Shown: positions 9,128 through 17,999 of the stretch, in pieces
Layout: each line of letters opens with the position of its first letter
Position numbering within the stretch: position 1 is the stretch's first letter
From: Rhodospira trueperi
GTDB taxonomy: Bacteria; Pseudomonadota; Alphaproteobacteria; Rhodospirillales; Rhodospirillaceae
Assembly: GCF_900101965.1 (NCBI RefSeq)
Contig: NZ_FNAP01000004.1
Location: forward strand, 1-64,000
Reading direction: 5' to 3'
DNA length: 64,000 bases
Made by a program: the position numbers and the translations under genes
The notes under the pieces: model-generated
The model's database searches: none
What the model saw: the letters and a program-made list of their open reading frames with translations, nothing else
Told to the model about the DNA's origin: nothing

Positions 9128-9141
9128 TCCTTCGTCCTGCG

Positions 9142-10695
9142 TTATTCGAACGCCAGCGCGCCGGCGCGGAAATCCATCAGGCCGGTGCCGGAGGACTCCC
9201 AGGCGATGGACTCCTTCTTGCCGTAGTACATCGGCAGTACGTGCAGATAGGTCCCCGGCGCCTCCGCTTCGAAGATGTCGAGCATCTCGCGGAACGCGGT
9301 TCGACGGGTTTCGAGGTCGGTGGAGAACAGCCCGGAGTCGGCCGCCGCGTTGAACGCGGAGCCGTCCCAGAATCCGTGCACCTGGAAGAACCCGGTGGGG
9401 CCGAATATGCGATGGCTGTGGCCGATCGGGTCGTTGAAGTAGACGGTGCTGGACCAGTTGACGATACCGCGCCCCTCGGCCACGTCGTCCTCCTCGATCT
9501 GACCCCAGTTTTCCTTCAGCTCCAGTTTCACGTTCAGGCCGACCTCGCCCCACATCTGCTCCAGGATCTGGGCGGTCGAAACCTCACCGGTGTAGTAGTC
9601 CTTCAGGTAACGGTAGGAGATTTCGGTGCCGTCGTAGCCGGCTGCGTCAAGAAGCGCGCGAGCCGCGTCGGGGTCGTAGGTGGCGCCCTGGAAATCCTCC
9701 AGGTAGATGTCGCCGAAGGCGGGCACCTGCATGCCGTTGGGCACGTCGGTCTTGCCGCCGAACACGGCCTCGACCAGCAGCTCCCGGTTGATGGCAAGGT
9801 TCAGGGCGCGGCGCACGCGCGGGTCCTGCAGGGCGGGGTGACGGGTGTCATAGACGATGATGCGGATGTTCCGGATCGGGCCGCCGGCGATCACGGTGCC
9901 CGGGTTGTCGTCGATGGTCTTGAACTGGTCCGGCTGGATCTCGGTGATGAAATCGTACTCACCGGAGATCAGGCCGGCGATCCGCGCCGCCGTCTCGGGC
10001 ACGACCTTGTAGGTGATGCTGGCCGCCGGCGCCGGCTCGCCCCAGTAGTCGCCAAAAGCCTCGAAGCGGTGAAATTCCCCGGGCTTGTTCTCGGCGATCC
10101 TGTAGGGGCCGGTGCCGATGACCGTCTGCCCCCAGGCATCCCAGCCGTCGGCCGCCAGATAGGCGTCGGCGCACGGCACCTGGCCCATCCAGCCGGACAG
10201 GCGATTGATCAGCAGCGCGTCCGGCTCATAGGTCTCGATCCGGATCCGGTTGCCGTCGAGAGCCGTCACGGCCTTGATCGTGTTGAAGAACTGCTGCGCG
10301 ATCTTGTAGCCGGGACCCTGATTGTCCTCGGTGCCGTAACGCTGCGGGCCGAACATGATCTCGACGTCCTCGGCCGTGAAGTCGGTGCCGTCGTGGCACG
10401 CGACGCCGTCGCGGATGGTCAGCTCCAGGGTGGTCGGGTCGACCATCTTCCACGCGGTGGCCAGACCCGGAACGGTCTCGCCCGTCTTCCAATCGTAGCG
10501 GATCAGGTTCTCGACGATGTTCTCGCCGACCCGTTCATTGACGTTGGAGTTCGCGCCCATGGGGTCGAAGTGCGGCGTCAGCTTGGTGACGGCCACCACC
10601 AGATCCGGGCGGTCGTCGGCTGCCGCCCCGGTCGCGACCGTGCCGGCAACAAGAGCCGTCAGGCAGACCGAAACCATCAGCGTATTCTTGGTCAT
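9142..10695 (-). CDS. ABC transporter substrate-binding protein, family 5
   Basis: This 517-residue periplasmic protein is the peptide/nickel-type binding component of the operon. A signal peptide covers about residues 1-27 (ending GAAA before DDRPDLVVAV). Family features include the length and the ENIVENLIRYDWKTGETVPG region. The ATG at 10695 is preceded by a purine-rich stretch; the longer open frame upstream runs into the promoter region. A 16-base palindrome 69-84 bases upstream is probably the operator of the adjacent GntR/HutC regulator. The cargo could be a peptide, opine or guanidino compound; the neighbouring ureohydrolase favours the last. Confidence 0.92.
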   Translation of the reverse strand: MTKNTLMVSVCLTALVAGTVATGAAADDRPDLVVAVTKLTPHFDPMGANSNVNERVGENIVENLIRYDWKTGETVPGLATAWKMVDPTTLELTIRDGVACHDGTDFTAEDVEIMFGPQRYGTEDNQGPGYKIAQQFFNTIKAVTALDGNRIRIETYEPDALLINRLSGWMGQVPCADAYLAADGWDAWGQTVIGTGPYRIAENKPGEFHRFEAFGDYWGEPAPAASITYKVVPETAARIAGLISGEYDFITEIQPDQFKTIDDNPGTVIAGGPIRNIRIIVYDTRHPALQDPRVRRALNLAINRELLVEAVFGGKTDVPNGMQVPAFGDIYLEDFQGATYDPDAARALLDAAGYDGTEISYRYLKDYYTGEVSTAQILEQMWGEVGLNVKLELKENWGQIEEDDVAEGRGIVNWSSTVYFNDPIGHSHRIFGPTGFFQVHGFWDGSAFNAAADSGLFSTDLETRRTAFREMLDIFEAEAPGTYLHVLPMYYGKKESIAWESSGTGLMDFRAGALAFE

Positions 10696-10763
10696 CTCGG
10701 GATCCCCTCGTGTGGTGCCGTTGTCGTGGCGCCGCCCCTCCGAACGGGCGCGATGCGGCTGCT

Positions 10764-10779
10764 TCTGGTCTAGACCAGA
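10764..10779. promoter_or_regulatory. Perfect palindromic operator, GntR/HutC type
   Basis: TCTGGTCTAGACCAGA is a perfect 16-base palindrome. Its core GTCTAGAC fits the GTnTAnAC pattern known for the HutC subfamily of GntR regulators. It lies between the HutC-like regulator gene (ending at 10872) and the solute-binding protein start at 10695. It is therefore the most likely site where that regulator controls the transporter genes. Confidence 0.7.
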
Positions 10780-10871
10780 CCCGCCACGTGTATCAGGGGC
10801 GTGAGTGTCTCGGGATGAATTTGCGATGAAGCTTGTGCGACCGGACCAAGCCTTGAAAAGGCGCGGACCCG

Positions 10872-11597
10872 TCAGCCCGGAACGTTGCCGACTACGACTT
10901 CCAGGATGTCGGACAGCCAGAACTCGCGATCGACCTGAACGACCGCGCCGCCGTGCGACTTCAGGCGGGTGATGAACAGCCCCGGCGTCCCGTTCGCCAC
11001 CCCCAGAGCCGCCGCCACCGCGCCGTGGAACTGGGTTGAACGGGCGCGGAAGCCGGTTTGTTCGGGGACGAATCCGTATTCGTTGCGAACGAAGTCCGTA
11101 ATGGGGTCGTAAAACTTCATGTCCAGAAACCCCGGAAACACATCGGCCTTCAGGTAGTTCTCTTCGAAGCAGACCCGCCTGCCGTCCAACAAAGCAATGC
11201 TGCACATCTCGTACAACGCGTCGCCGATCCCACACCCGAACAGGGTCGCCAGCGACTGCGTCGCCGCATGGGATTCCGGCGCCGTCGTTTCGGCCCCCGG
11301 CTCCTTGCCGGCCTCCTTGAACAACCCGAAAATATTAATGTGGTTGGTGGGATCCGTGCGCAGTCGGGTCGGCGAGACGAAATACCCCCGCCGATCCTCC
11401 CGGTAGATGAGCCCCTCTCCCTGCAACAGAAGAAGGGCATCCCGCACCGTCATGCGGGCGATCCCCATCTCCTGGGACAGCGCTCGCTCCGAGGGCAGGC
11501 GTTCGCCCGGCGCGATCCGGCCCGACCCGATCCGTTCCGCCAGCGCGTCTCTCAGCCGAAGGTAAATCGGGGCGCCGCCACCGGTCTTCATGTCCAT
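10872..11597 (-). CDS. GntR-family transcriptional regulator, HutC subfamily
   Basis: This 241-residue regulator has a winged-helix domain at about residues 10-75 (PSERALSQEMGIARMTVRDA) and a ligand-binding UTRA domain at about 90-235. UTRA proteins usually release DNA when they bind a small metabolite. The gene starts 3 bases after the stop of the ureohydrolase gene, so the two are co-translated. The transporter genes follow after a 176-base gap that holds a matching palindrome at 10764. Methionines at 11597 and 11591 are both possible starts. Confidence 0.9.
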   Translation of the reverse strand: MDMKTGGGAPIYLRLRDALAERIGSGRIAPGERLPSERALSQEMGIARMTVRDALLLLQGEGLIYREDRRGYFVSPTRLRTDPTNHINIFGLFKEAGKEPGAETTAPESHAATQSLATLFGCGIGDALYEMCSIALLDGRRVCFEENYLKADVFPGFLDMKFYDPITDFVRNEYGFVPEQTGFRARSTQFHGAVAAALGVANGTPGLFITRLKSHGGAVVQVDREFWLSDILEVVVGNVPG

Positions 11598-11600
11598 CGG

Positions 11601-12572
11601 TTAGCCCGACGGCCGGGTGCGCGCCCGCGCCTCGGCGAGCACGCACAGGATCTCGAACGCCAAGGTCGCTCCGACCAGGGCCGTCGCGCCGTTCACATCG
11701 AACGGCGGCGCGACCTCGACGACGTCGGCGCCGACCAGGTCCAGCCCGCCGAGACCACGAACAACGGCCTGGGCCATGTGGGTCGTCATCCCGCCCACCT
11801 CGGGTGTCCCGGTGCCGGGCGCATACACGGGATCGAGGGCATCCACGTCGAAGGTCAGGTAGGCCGGAGCCGACCCGACCACGCGATGAACCTCGGCCAC
11901 TATGCCGGCCACGCCGATCTCGAACACGTCCTCGATGGTGAGGACCCTGATGCCCGTCTCGGCCGCGAAGTCCCCGCCCTTCGGGCTGTATCGGCTGCCG
12001 CGAATGCCGATCTGGATCGTCCGCTGCGGATCGACGAGCCCTTCCTCGATCGCCCGGCGGAACACGGTGCCGTGCGTGAACCGGCTGCCGCCGAAGTAGA
12101 CGTCATTGATGTCCGAATGGGCGTCGAACTGGACCAGCCCGACCGGCGCGTCTCGGGCGATGGCCCTCAGAACTGGCAGGGTCACAAGGTGGTCGCCGCC
12201 AACGCTGAGCGGAGCGGCGCCGGCCGCGTGCAGGGCGGCCTGGAAGCTCTCGATCCGTCGGAGGGAATCCTCCAGGTCGACAGGATTGACGGGCGAGTCG
12301 CCCAGATCGGCGACCCGGCAGACATCGTAAGGCGACCGCCGGGTGACATGGTGATAGGGCCGGATCATCATCGACTGGGCCCGAACCTCGCGCGGCCCGT
12401 GCCGGGCGCCCGGCCGGTTGGTCGTGCCGCCGTCCCACGGTACGCCGACCACGGCCACGTCGACGCGCGCGGGATCATCGATCTGCGGCAGGCGGAAGAA
12501 ACTCACGGGCCCGGCATACCGAGGCACCTGGCTCGAGTCCGCGGGACAGAACCTTTGATCGTTGCTTGGCAC
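11601..12572 (-). CDS. Agmatinase/guanidino-acid ureohydrolase family protein
   Basis: This 323-residue metal enzyme hydrolyses a guanidino group to urea. The manganese-binding motifs are present in order: GGDH, DAHSDIND and DVDALDP. The N-terminal PRYAGPVSFFRLP and the NRPGARHGP segment resemble guanidinobutyrase and guanidinopropionase more than arginase. Its operon contains a HutC-type regulator and a family-5 ABC importer. I infer that the imported substrate, or a product of it, carries a guanidino group. The exact substrate cannot be read from sequence. Confidence 0.88.
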   Translation of the reverse strand: MPSNDQRFCPADSSQVPRYAGPVSFFRLPQIDDPARVDVAVVGVPWDGGTTNRPGARHGPREVRAQSMMIRPYHHVTRRSPYDVCRVADLGDSPVNPVDLEDSLRRIESFQAALHAAGAAPLSVGGDHLVTLPVLRAIARDAPVGLVQFDAHSDINDVYFGGSRFTHGTVFRRAIEEGLVDPQRTIQIGIRGSRYSPKGGDFAAETGIRVLTIEDVFEIGVAGIVAEVHRVVGSAPAYLTFDVDALDPVYAPGTGTPEVGGMTTHMAQAVVRGLGGLDLVGADVVEVAPPFDVNGATALVGATLAFEILCVLAEARARTRPSG

Positions 12573-13385
12573 TGCGTACCCCTCCTGGCGTCCGACGTTC
12601 AGATAGGCAGGCAGGATCCGACCACCATCGGGAAGCGACGTTCCGTGCTGACCCGACCGCCAAGGGGACCGGGGTCCACAGCGATGCGGTACAGGCCTGG
12701 GGTATCGGTCAGTCGGATCAGGCCGTCAACCCGAATTCCCCGGATGGCCACGCGATCAAGCGCCATGGTGGCAGGATTCAGATATCAGAATCAGCGTGTT
12801 GGCGTTGCATTGGAGGAGAAGGCATGGCCCATCCGATGGGTGAACGCGAAACCGGGGCACTTGGGCCGAAATCCGATCGGTCGGTCCTGTGGCGGGGGTG
12901 TTCGACTATGATTGGCGCCGAGCCGAAGCGGCCTATGGTGAATCAGCGATAAACTGGGCGAGTTCCTGCTTTCACGCCGATCCGGCGGTTTGAAACCCGC
13001 CGTGTTGACCTGAGGTGCCGTTCCATGGCTCCTGGAAGGAGACGAGACTGCTGTCTTCAGGGCCAAATTCGGCGGTCGAAGGGGGACTGTCGGACGCAGG
13101 GCGAAACGCGCCACAGGTCGGGGCATCGACCGCCATGGATCGGCACAGGAGAACCCCGGCCGGGCGGCCGCGCGCCAGGGCCTTCGCCATTCCCTTCGAC
13201 AGCTTCAAAGGTAGCGGCGAGCTGTCCGGCCCCCACAGGGTGGCCGAGATTGGCGCCCTCGCCCTGCCCCTCGCCATCACCAACGCCTGCCCCACTCCAT
13301 GAGTCCCGGGCTGCGTCACTCAGCCCCAATGCGGCTATTCGCGAGTCTGGTTCGGAACCTGGGGCACCCGGTGGCGCCGGGCCGT
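12573..13385. other. Long intergenic stretch, no convincing gene
   Basis: The first part must hold the promoter of the ureohydrolase gene. A short frame at 12824-12952 (42 codons) has a good ribosome site, GGAGGAGAAGGC, but its product matches nothing I know. Open frames on the minus strand at 12972-13319 and around 13057 also have no recognisable domain. The region may be decayed insertion or gene material. No RNA gene, CRISPR or long repeat was seen. Confidence 0.5.
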
Positions 13386-14210
13386 TCACGCGATCAACCC
13401 GCCGTCCGGGGTGAAGAAGGGGTACGGGCCGTCGAACCGCCCCACGGCGCTGAGGTGCGACGTCAACATGCCGGCCGGGTCGAGCCGGAACAGGCGGATC
13501 ATGGGTGGCTCCAGGGTGAAGGAGGGCGCGGCGTCCGGGTGGAAATCGAGCGTCACCGCGTGGGCCGGGCTCGGGGCGATGCTGACCCCGACGCCGCGCA
13601 CGGTGGTCTCGACGGCGCGGTGGACGTGGCCGCAGGCGACATGCCGCACCTGGGGATGGCGCGCCAGAACCTCGAACAGCGCGTCGGCGGCGCGCAGGTT
13701 CTGGACGTCCATGTGGCGCAATCCCGTTTCGAACGGTGGGTGGTGCTGGAAGATCAGGGTCGGCGTCGTCGGCGCTTCGGCAAGGCGCGCCTCCAGCCAC
13801 GCCAGACGCTCCGCGCAAAGGCGGCCGTGCGGCTGCCCCGGGACCGTGGTGTCCAGGCCGATCAGGCGGAGCGGAAAGCGGTCCTCGACGACCTGGATAA
13901 ACGGGCCCGGGGCCGTCCGGCGGTCGATCTCCGACGGGAAGGTCGCGCGCAACGCGGCGCGGTCGTCGTGGTTGCCCGGCACCGCGAGCCACGGCGCGCG
14001 TAAGGCCGCGAGCAGGTCCCGCAGGGCGGCGCCGTCTTCCGGCGTGCCCCCGTCGGTCAGGTCGCCGCTCAGAATGACGGCGTCCACGGCGGGCCGCAGG
14101 GCGTTCAGGTGGTCGACGGCGGCGGCCAGGAACGCGGCCGTATCAACGCGGCCATAGGCGAGACGCCGGCCGGCCTTGATGTGCAAATCGGTCAACTGGG
14201 CGAGGATCAT
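13386..14210 (-). CDS. Calcineurin-like phosphodiesterase (GpdQ/CpdA-like)
   Basis: This 274-residue metallophosphoesterase has all five metal-binding motifs: DLH near residue 8, GDLTD, GNHDD, HHPP and GHVHR. Its length equals that of the glycerophosphodiesterase GpdQ, and CpdA cyclic-nucleotide phosphodiesterases are close relatives. The start overlaps the stop of the transporter ATPase as ATGA, making it the last gene of the LacI-controlled operon. I infer that it hydrolyses the imported phosphodiester or a derivative. There is no signal peptide, so it acts in the cytoplasm. Confidence 0.85.
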   Translation of the reverse strand: MILAQLTDLHIKAGRRLAYGRVDTAAFLAAAVDHLNALRPAVDAVILSGDLTDGGTPEDGAALRDLLAALRAPWLAVPGNHDDRAALRATFPSEIDRRTAPGPFIQVVEDRFPLRLIGLDTTVPGQPHGRLCAERLAWLEARLAEAPTTPTLIFQHHPPFETGLRHMDVQNLRAADALFEVLARHPQVRHVACGHVHRAVETTVRGVGVSIAPSPAHAVTLDFHPDAAPSFTLEPPMIRLFRLDPAGMLTSHLSAVGRFDGPYPFFTPDGGLIA

Positions 14211-15238
14211 GGGGCGGTGCCCGCCTCGGCCATCGCAGCCAGATCCATGCGCACGTCCGGGCGCACGCGGACGGCCACCGACTGGCCATGATCGAACGCG
14301 GTGCGCTCGCGCGTGTCCAGCACCACCGGTGTTTCGCCCGGTCCGGCTAGGATCAGGCGCGTGCGGTCACCCAGGAAGAAGGCGGCCGTCACGGTGCCCG
14401 AGAAATCGGCCTCGTGCGGGGCGACGATGTCGGCATCCTCGGGCCGGAAAACCAACTCGGGGTCGCCGTCGCTTCCCGCGCAGGGCACCCGGTTGATGGT
14501 GCCGATGAAGTCGGCGACGAAGGCGTTGACGGGACGGTGGTAGATCTCGCGCGGCGGGCCGATCTGGGCGATGGCCCCGTGGCTCATGACCACGATGCGG
14601 TCGCCCAGGGCCATGGCCTCGGCCTGATCGTGGGTGACGTAGATGGCCGTGATGCCCAGTCGCCGCAGCAGGCCGTCGATCTCGACCCGCAACCGCTCGC
14701 GCAGCAGCGCATCGAGCGCCGTCAACGGCTCGTCCAGCAACAGCACGCGCGGGCGCACGGCGATGGCGCGGGCCAGGGCGACCCGCTGACGCTGACCGCC
14801 GGAGAGCTGGTCGACGCGCCGGGCGGCCAGATCGCCGATGTGCATCATGTCCATCATCTCGGTCACGCGGGCGTCGATCTCCGCCCGCGCGACTCGCCGC
14901 ACCTTCAGCCCATAGGCGATGTTGTCGCGCACCGTCATGTTCGGGAACAGGGCATAAGACTGGAACACCATGCCGACGTTGCGCTTTTCGATCGGGCGGG
15001 CGGTCACGTCCTCGCCATTGAACAGCACGCGACCGCCGGGGTCGGGGCGTTCCAGGCCGGCGATCAGGCGCAGCAGGGTTGTCTTGCCGCAGCCGGACGG
15101 TCCCAGGAACACCACGGTCTCGCCGCCCGTCACCTCCAGGTCGATGGGCCGAAGGGCGCGGGTGCCGTCGGGGAAGGTCTTGGCGCAGGCCCGCAGGGTG
15201 ACGGCGGTGGTCTCCGGGGGGGTCTCACGCGGGGTCAT
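14207..15238 (-). CDS. ABC transporter ATP-binding protein, PotA/FbpC-like
   Basis: This 343-residue ATPase has Walker A GPSGCGKT, signature LSGGQRQR, Walker B LLLDEP and H-loop VTHDQAEAM. A C-terminal TOBE domain occupies about residues 250-340. It belongs to the importer group that handles polyamines, iron, phosphonates or thiamine. The gene lies 10 bases after a PotC-like permease and overlaps the phosphodiesterase gene. Together with the LacI regulator and phosphodiesterase, an organophosphorus substrate is the best inference. Confidence 0.92.
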   Translation of the reverse strand: MTPRETPPETTAVTLRACAKTFPDGTRALRPIDLEVTGGETVVFLGPSGCGKTTLLRLIAGLERPDPGGRVLFNGEDVTARPIEKRNVGMVFQSYALFPNMTVRDNIAYGLKVRRVARAEIDARVTEMMDMMHIGDLAARRVDQLSGGQRQRVALARAIAVRPRVLLLDEPLTALDALLRERLRVEIDGLLRRLGITAIYVTHDQAEAMALGDRIVVMSHGAIAQIGPPREIYHRPVNAFVADFIGTINRVPCAGSDGDPELVFRPEDADIVAPHEADFSGTVTAAFFLGDRTRLILAGPGETPVVLDTRERTAFDHGQSVAVRVRPDVRMDLAAMAEAGTAP

Positions 15239-15248
15239 GGCGTCGTCC

Positions 15249-16061
15249 TTACGGGCGTGTCGAGGTGTTCTGGGGTTGGCGCACGCGGCGTTCGCGGCCC
15301 AGCATCTGCATGGCGGCCAGCAGCGGCATGATCATGATGAAAAAGACCAGGGTGTAGGCGCTGGCCACCTCCAGGCGCATGGAGGCATAGCTGTCCGCGA
15401 GACCCACCGGCAACGTCTTGGTCATCGGCGTGTGCAGCATCCAGGTCAGGTTGAACTCACCCACCGACAGCGTGACCACCATCAAAGAGCCGGCCAGGAT
15501 GCCCGGACGGGCATTGGGCAGCACCACCGTCCACAGCCGCTGCCAGAACGAGGCACCGAGGCTGGCCGCGCCTTCCTCCAGTTCGCGGAACCGGATGGAG
15601 GACAACACCGCCAGCACCGACCGCACCATGAAGGGCAGCGTGTACAGAACATGCCCCACCAGGATGAAGGCCCAGCTGATGCGGAACTCGCGGATGCCGC
15701 CGTAGGTCACGATCAGCGCCAGCGCGATGGCCAGACCGGGCACGGCGATGGGCAGCACGATGGTTTCCTCGATGATCCGCGCCAGCCGCCCGCCCTGCCG
15801 CGCCAGCACATAGGCGGCGGGCACGCCGATCACCAGGGTCACGATCAGGCAGCTCCCGGCGATCAGCAGCGACAGAAAGATGGTGTCGGCGTACAGGCCC
15901 CAGACCTCGCCGATCCAGCGCAGGGTCAGGCCGCTCCCCAGACCCTGAAAGAAGTTGGCCGTGACACCGGCCAGCATGGACAGGATCACCGGCACCAGCA
16001 GGAAGGCGCAGACCAGTAGCGTGAAGGCGAGTTGCAGGGTGAAGGTCACGGGCTTTCGCAT
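15249..16061 (-). CDS. ABC transporter permease, PotC-like
   Basis: This 270-residue inner-membrane protein has six predicted transmembrane segments and an EAA loop, ELEEGAASLGASFWQRLWTV, which contacts the ATPase. It starts at the ATG at 16061, 16 bases after the partner permease ends. The charged C-terminal tail after GRERRVRQ is cytoplasmic. It forms a heterodimeric channel with the PotB-like protein encoded just upstream. Confidence 0.92.
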   Translation of the reverse strand: MRKPVTFTLQLAFTLLVCAFLLVPVILSMLAGVTANFFQGLGSGLTLRWIGEVWGLYADTIFLSLLIAGSCLIVTLVIGVPAAYVLARQGGRLARIIEETIVLPIAVPGLAIALALIVTYGGIREFRISWAFILVGHVLYTLPFMVRSVLAVLSSIRFRELEEGAASLGASFWQRLWTVVLPNARPGILAGSLMVVTLSVGEFNLTWMLHTPMTKTLPVGLADSYASMRLEVASAYTLVFFIMIMPLLAAMQMLGRERRVRQPQNTSTRP

Positions 16062-16077
16062 GGCTGTCAGCCTCCCC

Positions 16078-16899
16078 CTATCCCGACACTGCGACGGTGG
16101 TGCCGGACAGGCTGCGCGCCACGAACAGCGCCGCCCAGGTGATCAGGCCGAGGACGATCGACAGGCTGGCCGCGCCGGCGATGTTCGCGTTCAGGGTGAA
16201 CTCGGTGTAGATGGTCATCGGCAGCACATCGATGTTGGTGGCCAGCGTGAAGGCCGTGCCGAAGGCGCCCATCGCCGTGGCGAAGCAGATCGCGCCGGAG
16301 GCGACGAAGCCGGGTTTCAGCGCCGGCAGCAGGACGTCCTTGACCACGCGCCAGCCGGGCGCACCCAGCGAGCGCGCGGCCTCCTCCAGCGCCGGGTCGA
16401 TCTTCTCGGCCGTGGCCATGACGGTCAGGATCACGCGCGGAATGGAGAAATAGAGATAGCCGACGAACAGGCCGGCCATGGAATAGGCAAACACGATCCT
16501 GTCGCCGATCAGCAGGTCGGAGACCGAACCGATCAACCCCTGCCGACCGGCCAGCAAGATCACCAGGAAGCCGATGACCACGCCGGGGAAGGCGAGGGGA
16601 AAGGTCAACAGGGAGACCAGCAGCGAGCGCCCGGGGAAGCGATTGCGCACCAGGAACAGCCCGGCCACGGTCGAGACCGCCAGGGCGGTCGCGGTCACGC
16701 CGACGGACAAGACGACGGTCGCCACCATGCTCTCGAAATGGCGCGGCGTGGTCAGGATGGAGAGATAGGCGGCCAGTCCATCCTCGCCGGTCGCGCCGAC
16801 CACCGCCACCCGGGCCATGGGCACCAGGAAGAAGGCGGTGAAGACCAACGCCAGGGGCAGGAACAGAACGAACAGGCGGGGATAATCGCGGCCGTGCAT
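16078..16899 (-). CDS. ABC transporter permease, PotB-like
   Basis: This 273-residue permease has six transmembrane segments. Its EAA loop reads ALEEAARSLGAPGWRVVKDV. I chose the ATG at 16899 (MHGRDYPRLFVLFLPLALVF), because the sequence upstream does not resemble the family. An inverted repeat lies between it and the solute-binding protein gene. It pairs with the PotC-like permease. Confidence 0.91.
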   Translation of the reverse strand: MHGRDYPRLFVLFLPLALVFTAFFLVPMARVAVVGATGEDGLAAYLSILTTPRHFESMVATVVLSVGVTATALAVSTVAGLFLVRNRFPGRSLLVSLLTFPLAFPGVVIGFLVILLAGRQGLIGSVSDLLIGDRIVFAYSMAGLFVGYLYFSIPRVILTVMATAEKIDPALEEAARSLGAPGWRVVKDVLLPALKPGFVASGAICFATAMGAFGTAFTLATNIDVLPMTIYTEFTLNANIAGAASLSIVLGLITWAALFVARSLSGTTVAVSG

Positions 16900-16930
16900 A
16901 CCGGTCCTCGGAGCTTGAAGGATTGGGCGC

Positions 16931-16960
16931 CGGGGATGGCGCGCCGACCGGCCATCCCCG
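16931..16960 (-). terminator. Intercistronic hairpin after the PotD-like SBP gene
   Basis: CGGGGATGGC (16931-16940) is perfectly complementary to GCCATCCCCG (16951-16960), with a 10-base loop. It lies 26 bases 3' of the solute-binding protein stop and before the PotB-like start. There is no T-tract. It likely lowers read-through into the permease genes or protects the upstream mRNA. Confidence 0.6.
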
Positions 16961-16985
16961 TTCGACCCAAGACGCGCGCGGACGA

Positions 16986-17999
16986 TCAGCGCACCTCGTT
17001 GAGATACCGTTCCTTGAAGGCTTCCTGAACGGCGGCCATCCGGCCGTAATCGACCGGTGCGGCGCGCGCGTAGTCGGTGTCCGGCAGAAACTTCGCCGCC
17101 GCCTCTTCGGACATGGCGGAGGCCCGGATCGGCCGCAGGAAGGCGTTGGCCCACACCGCCTGACCCGTGTCGGACATGATGAAGTCAAGGATGGCCTTGC
17201 CTTCCTCGGGGTGCGGCGCGTTCTTGACCAGGCTCATGACATAGGGAACCATGACGGTGCCCTCGGCCGGAATGACGAAGCGGACGTTGACGCCGTCCTT
17301 GTACTGGGCGCGGTAGGCGTTGAAGTCGTAGTCGAGCAGGATGGGGATTTCGCCGGACAGCACCCGCGCGTAAGAGGTCTGCTTGGGCACGATGGGGTCG
17401 TTCTCGGCCAGCGCCTGGAACCATTCGATGCCCGGGTCGAAGTCGTCGAGCGATCCGCCCATGGCGCGGTTGACGGCCACCGCGCCGGCGTAGCCGACGA
17501 AGGCCGAAGACGGATCGAGATAGCCGACCATGCCCTTGTATTCCGGCTTCAGCAGATCCGCCCAGGCGGTCGGAACCGGGGCGTCGCCCAGGGCGTCGAC
17601 ATTGACGAAAAAGCCCAGCGTGCCGGAGTGGATGGTGAACCAATAGCCCTCGGGATCCTTCAGGCCCTCGGGGATCTCGTCGAAGTGAGCCGGCTGGTAG
17701 GCCTCAACGACGCCCTTCTCGGCGGCCTGGATGCCGAACGAAACCCCGTAATAGGCGACGTCGGCCACCGGGCTGTCCTTCTCGGCCAGCAACTGCGACA
17801 GCGTCTGGCCGGAGTTCTTGTTGTCGTGCGGGATCTCGTAGCCCAGGTGTTCCTTGATGGTCTCCAACTGGGTGGCCCAGTCGGCCCACTGGGGCGGGCA
17901 GTTGTAGCAGACGGCGTCGGCGGCTTGCGCCGGCGCGTTGGCGAGTGTTACGAACAGGGCCGCAGCGGCGGCCATGGACTTCAGACCCGTTCCGGTCAT
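16986..17999 (-). CDS. ABC transporter substrate-binding protein, PotD/PhnS-like
   Basis: This 337-residue periplasmic binding protein has a signal peptide of about 27 residues, ending AQAAD. It contains two cysteines in CYNCPP soon after the cleavage site. The fold type is inferred from segments such as YWFTIHSGTLGFFVNVDALG and the C-terminal domain typical of iron, polyamine and 2-aminoethylphosphonate binding proteins. The ATG at 17999 overlaps the LacI-family stop as ATGA. Its substrate is unknown; the phosphodiesterase in the operon suggests a phosphodiester or phosphonate. Confidence 0.9.
   Translation of the reverse strand: MTGTGLKSMAAAAALFVTLANAPAQAADAVCYNCPPQWADWATQLETIKEHLGYEIPHDNKNSGQTLSQLLAEKDSPVADVAYYGVSFGIQAAEKGVVEAYQPAHFDEIPEGLKDPEGYWFTIHSGTLGFFVNVDALGDAPVPTAWADLLKPEYKGMVGYLDPSSAFVGYAGAVAVNRAMGGSLDDFDPGIEWFQALAENDPIVPKQTSYARVLSGEIPILLDYDFNAYRAQYKDGVNVRFVIPAEGTVMVPYVMSLVKNAPHPEEGKAILDFIMSDTGQAVWANAFLRPIRASAMSEEAAAKFLPDTDYARAAPVDYGRMAAVQEAFKERYLNEVR

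Noticed and set aside
12824-12952. 42-codon frame with a good ribosome site
   Set aside because: The product matches nothing and has no conserved look. The ribosome-site match alone is not enough to call a gene.
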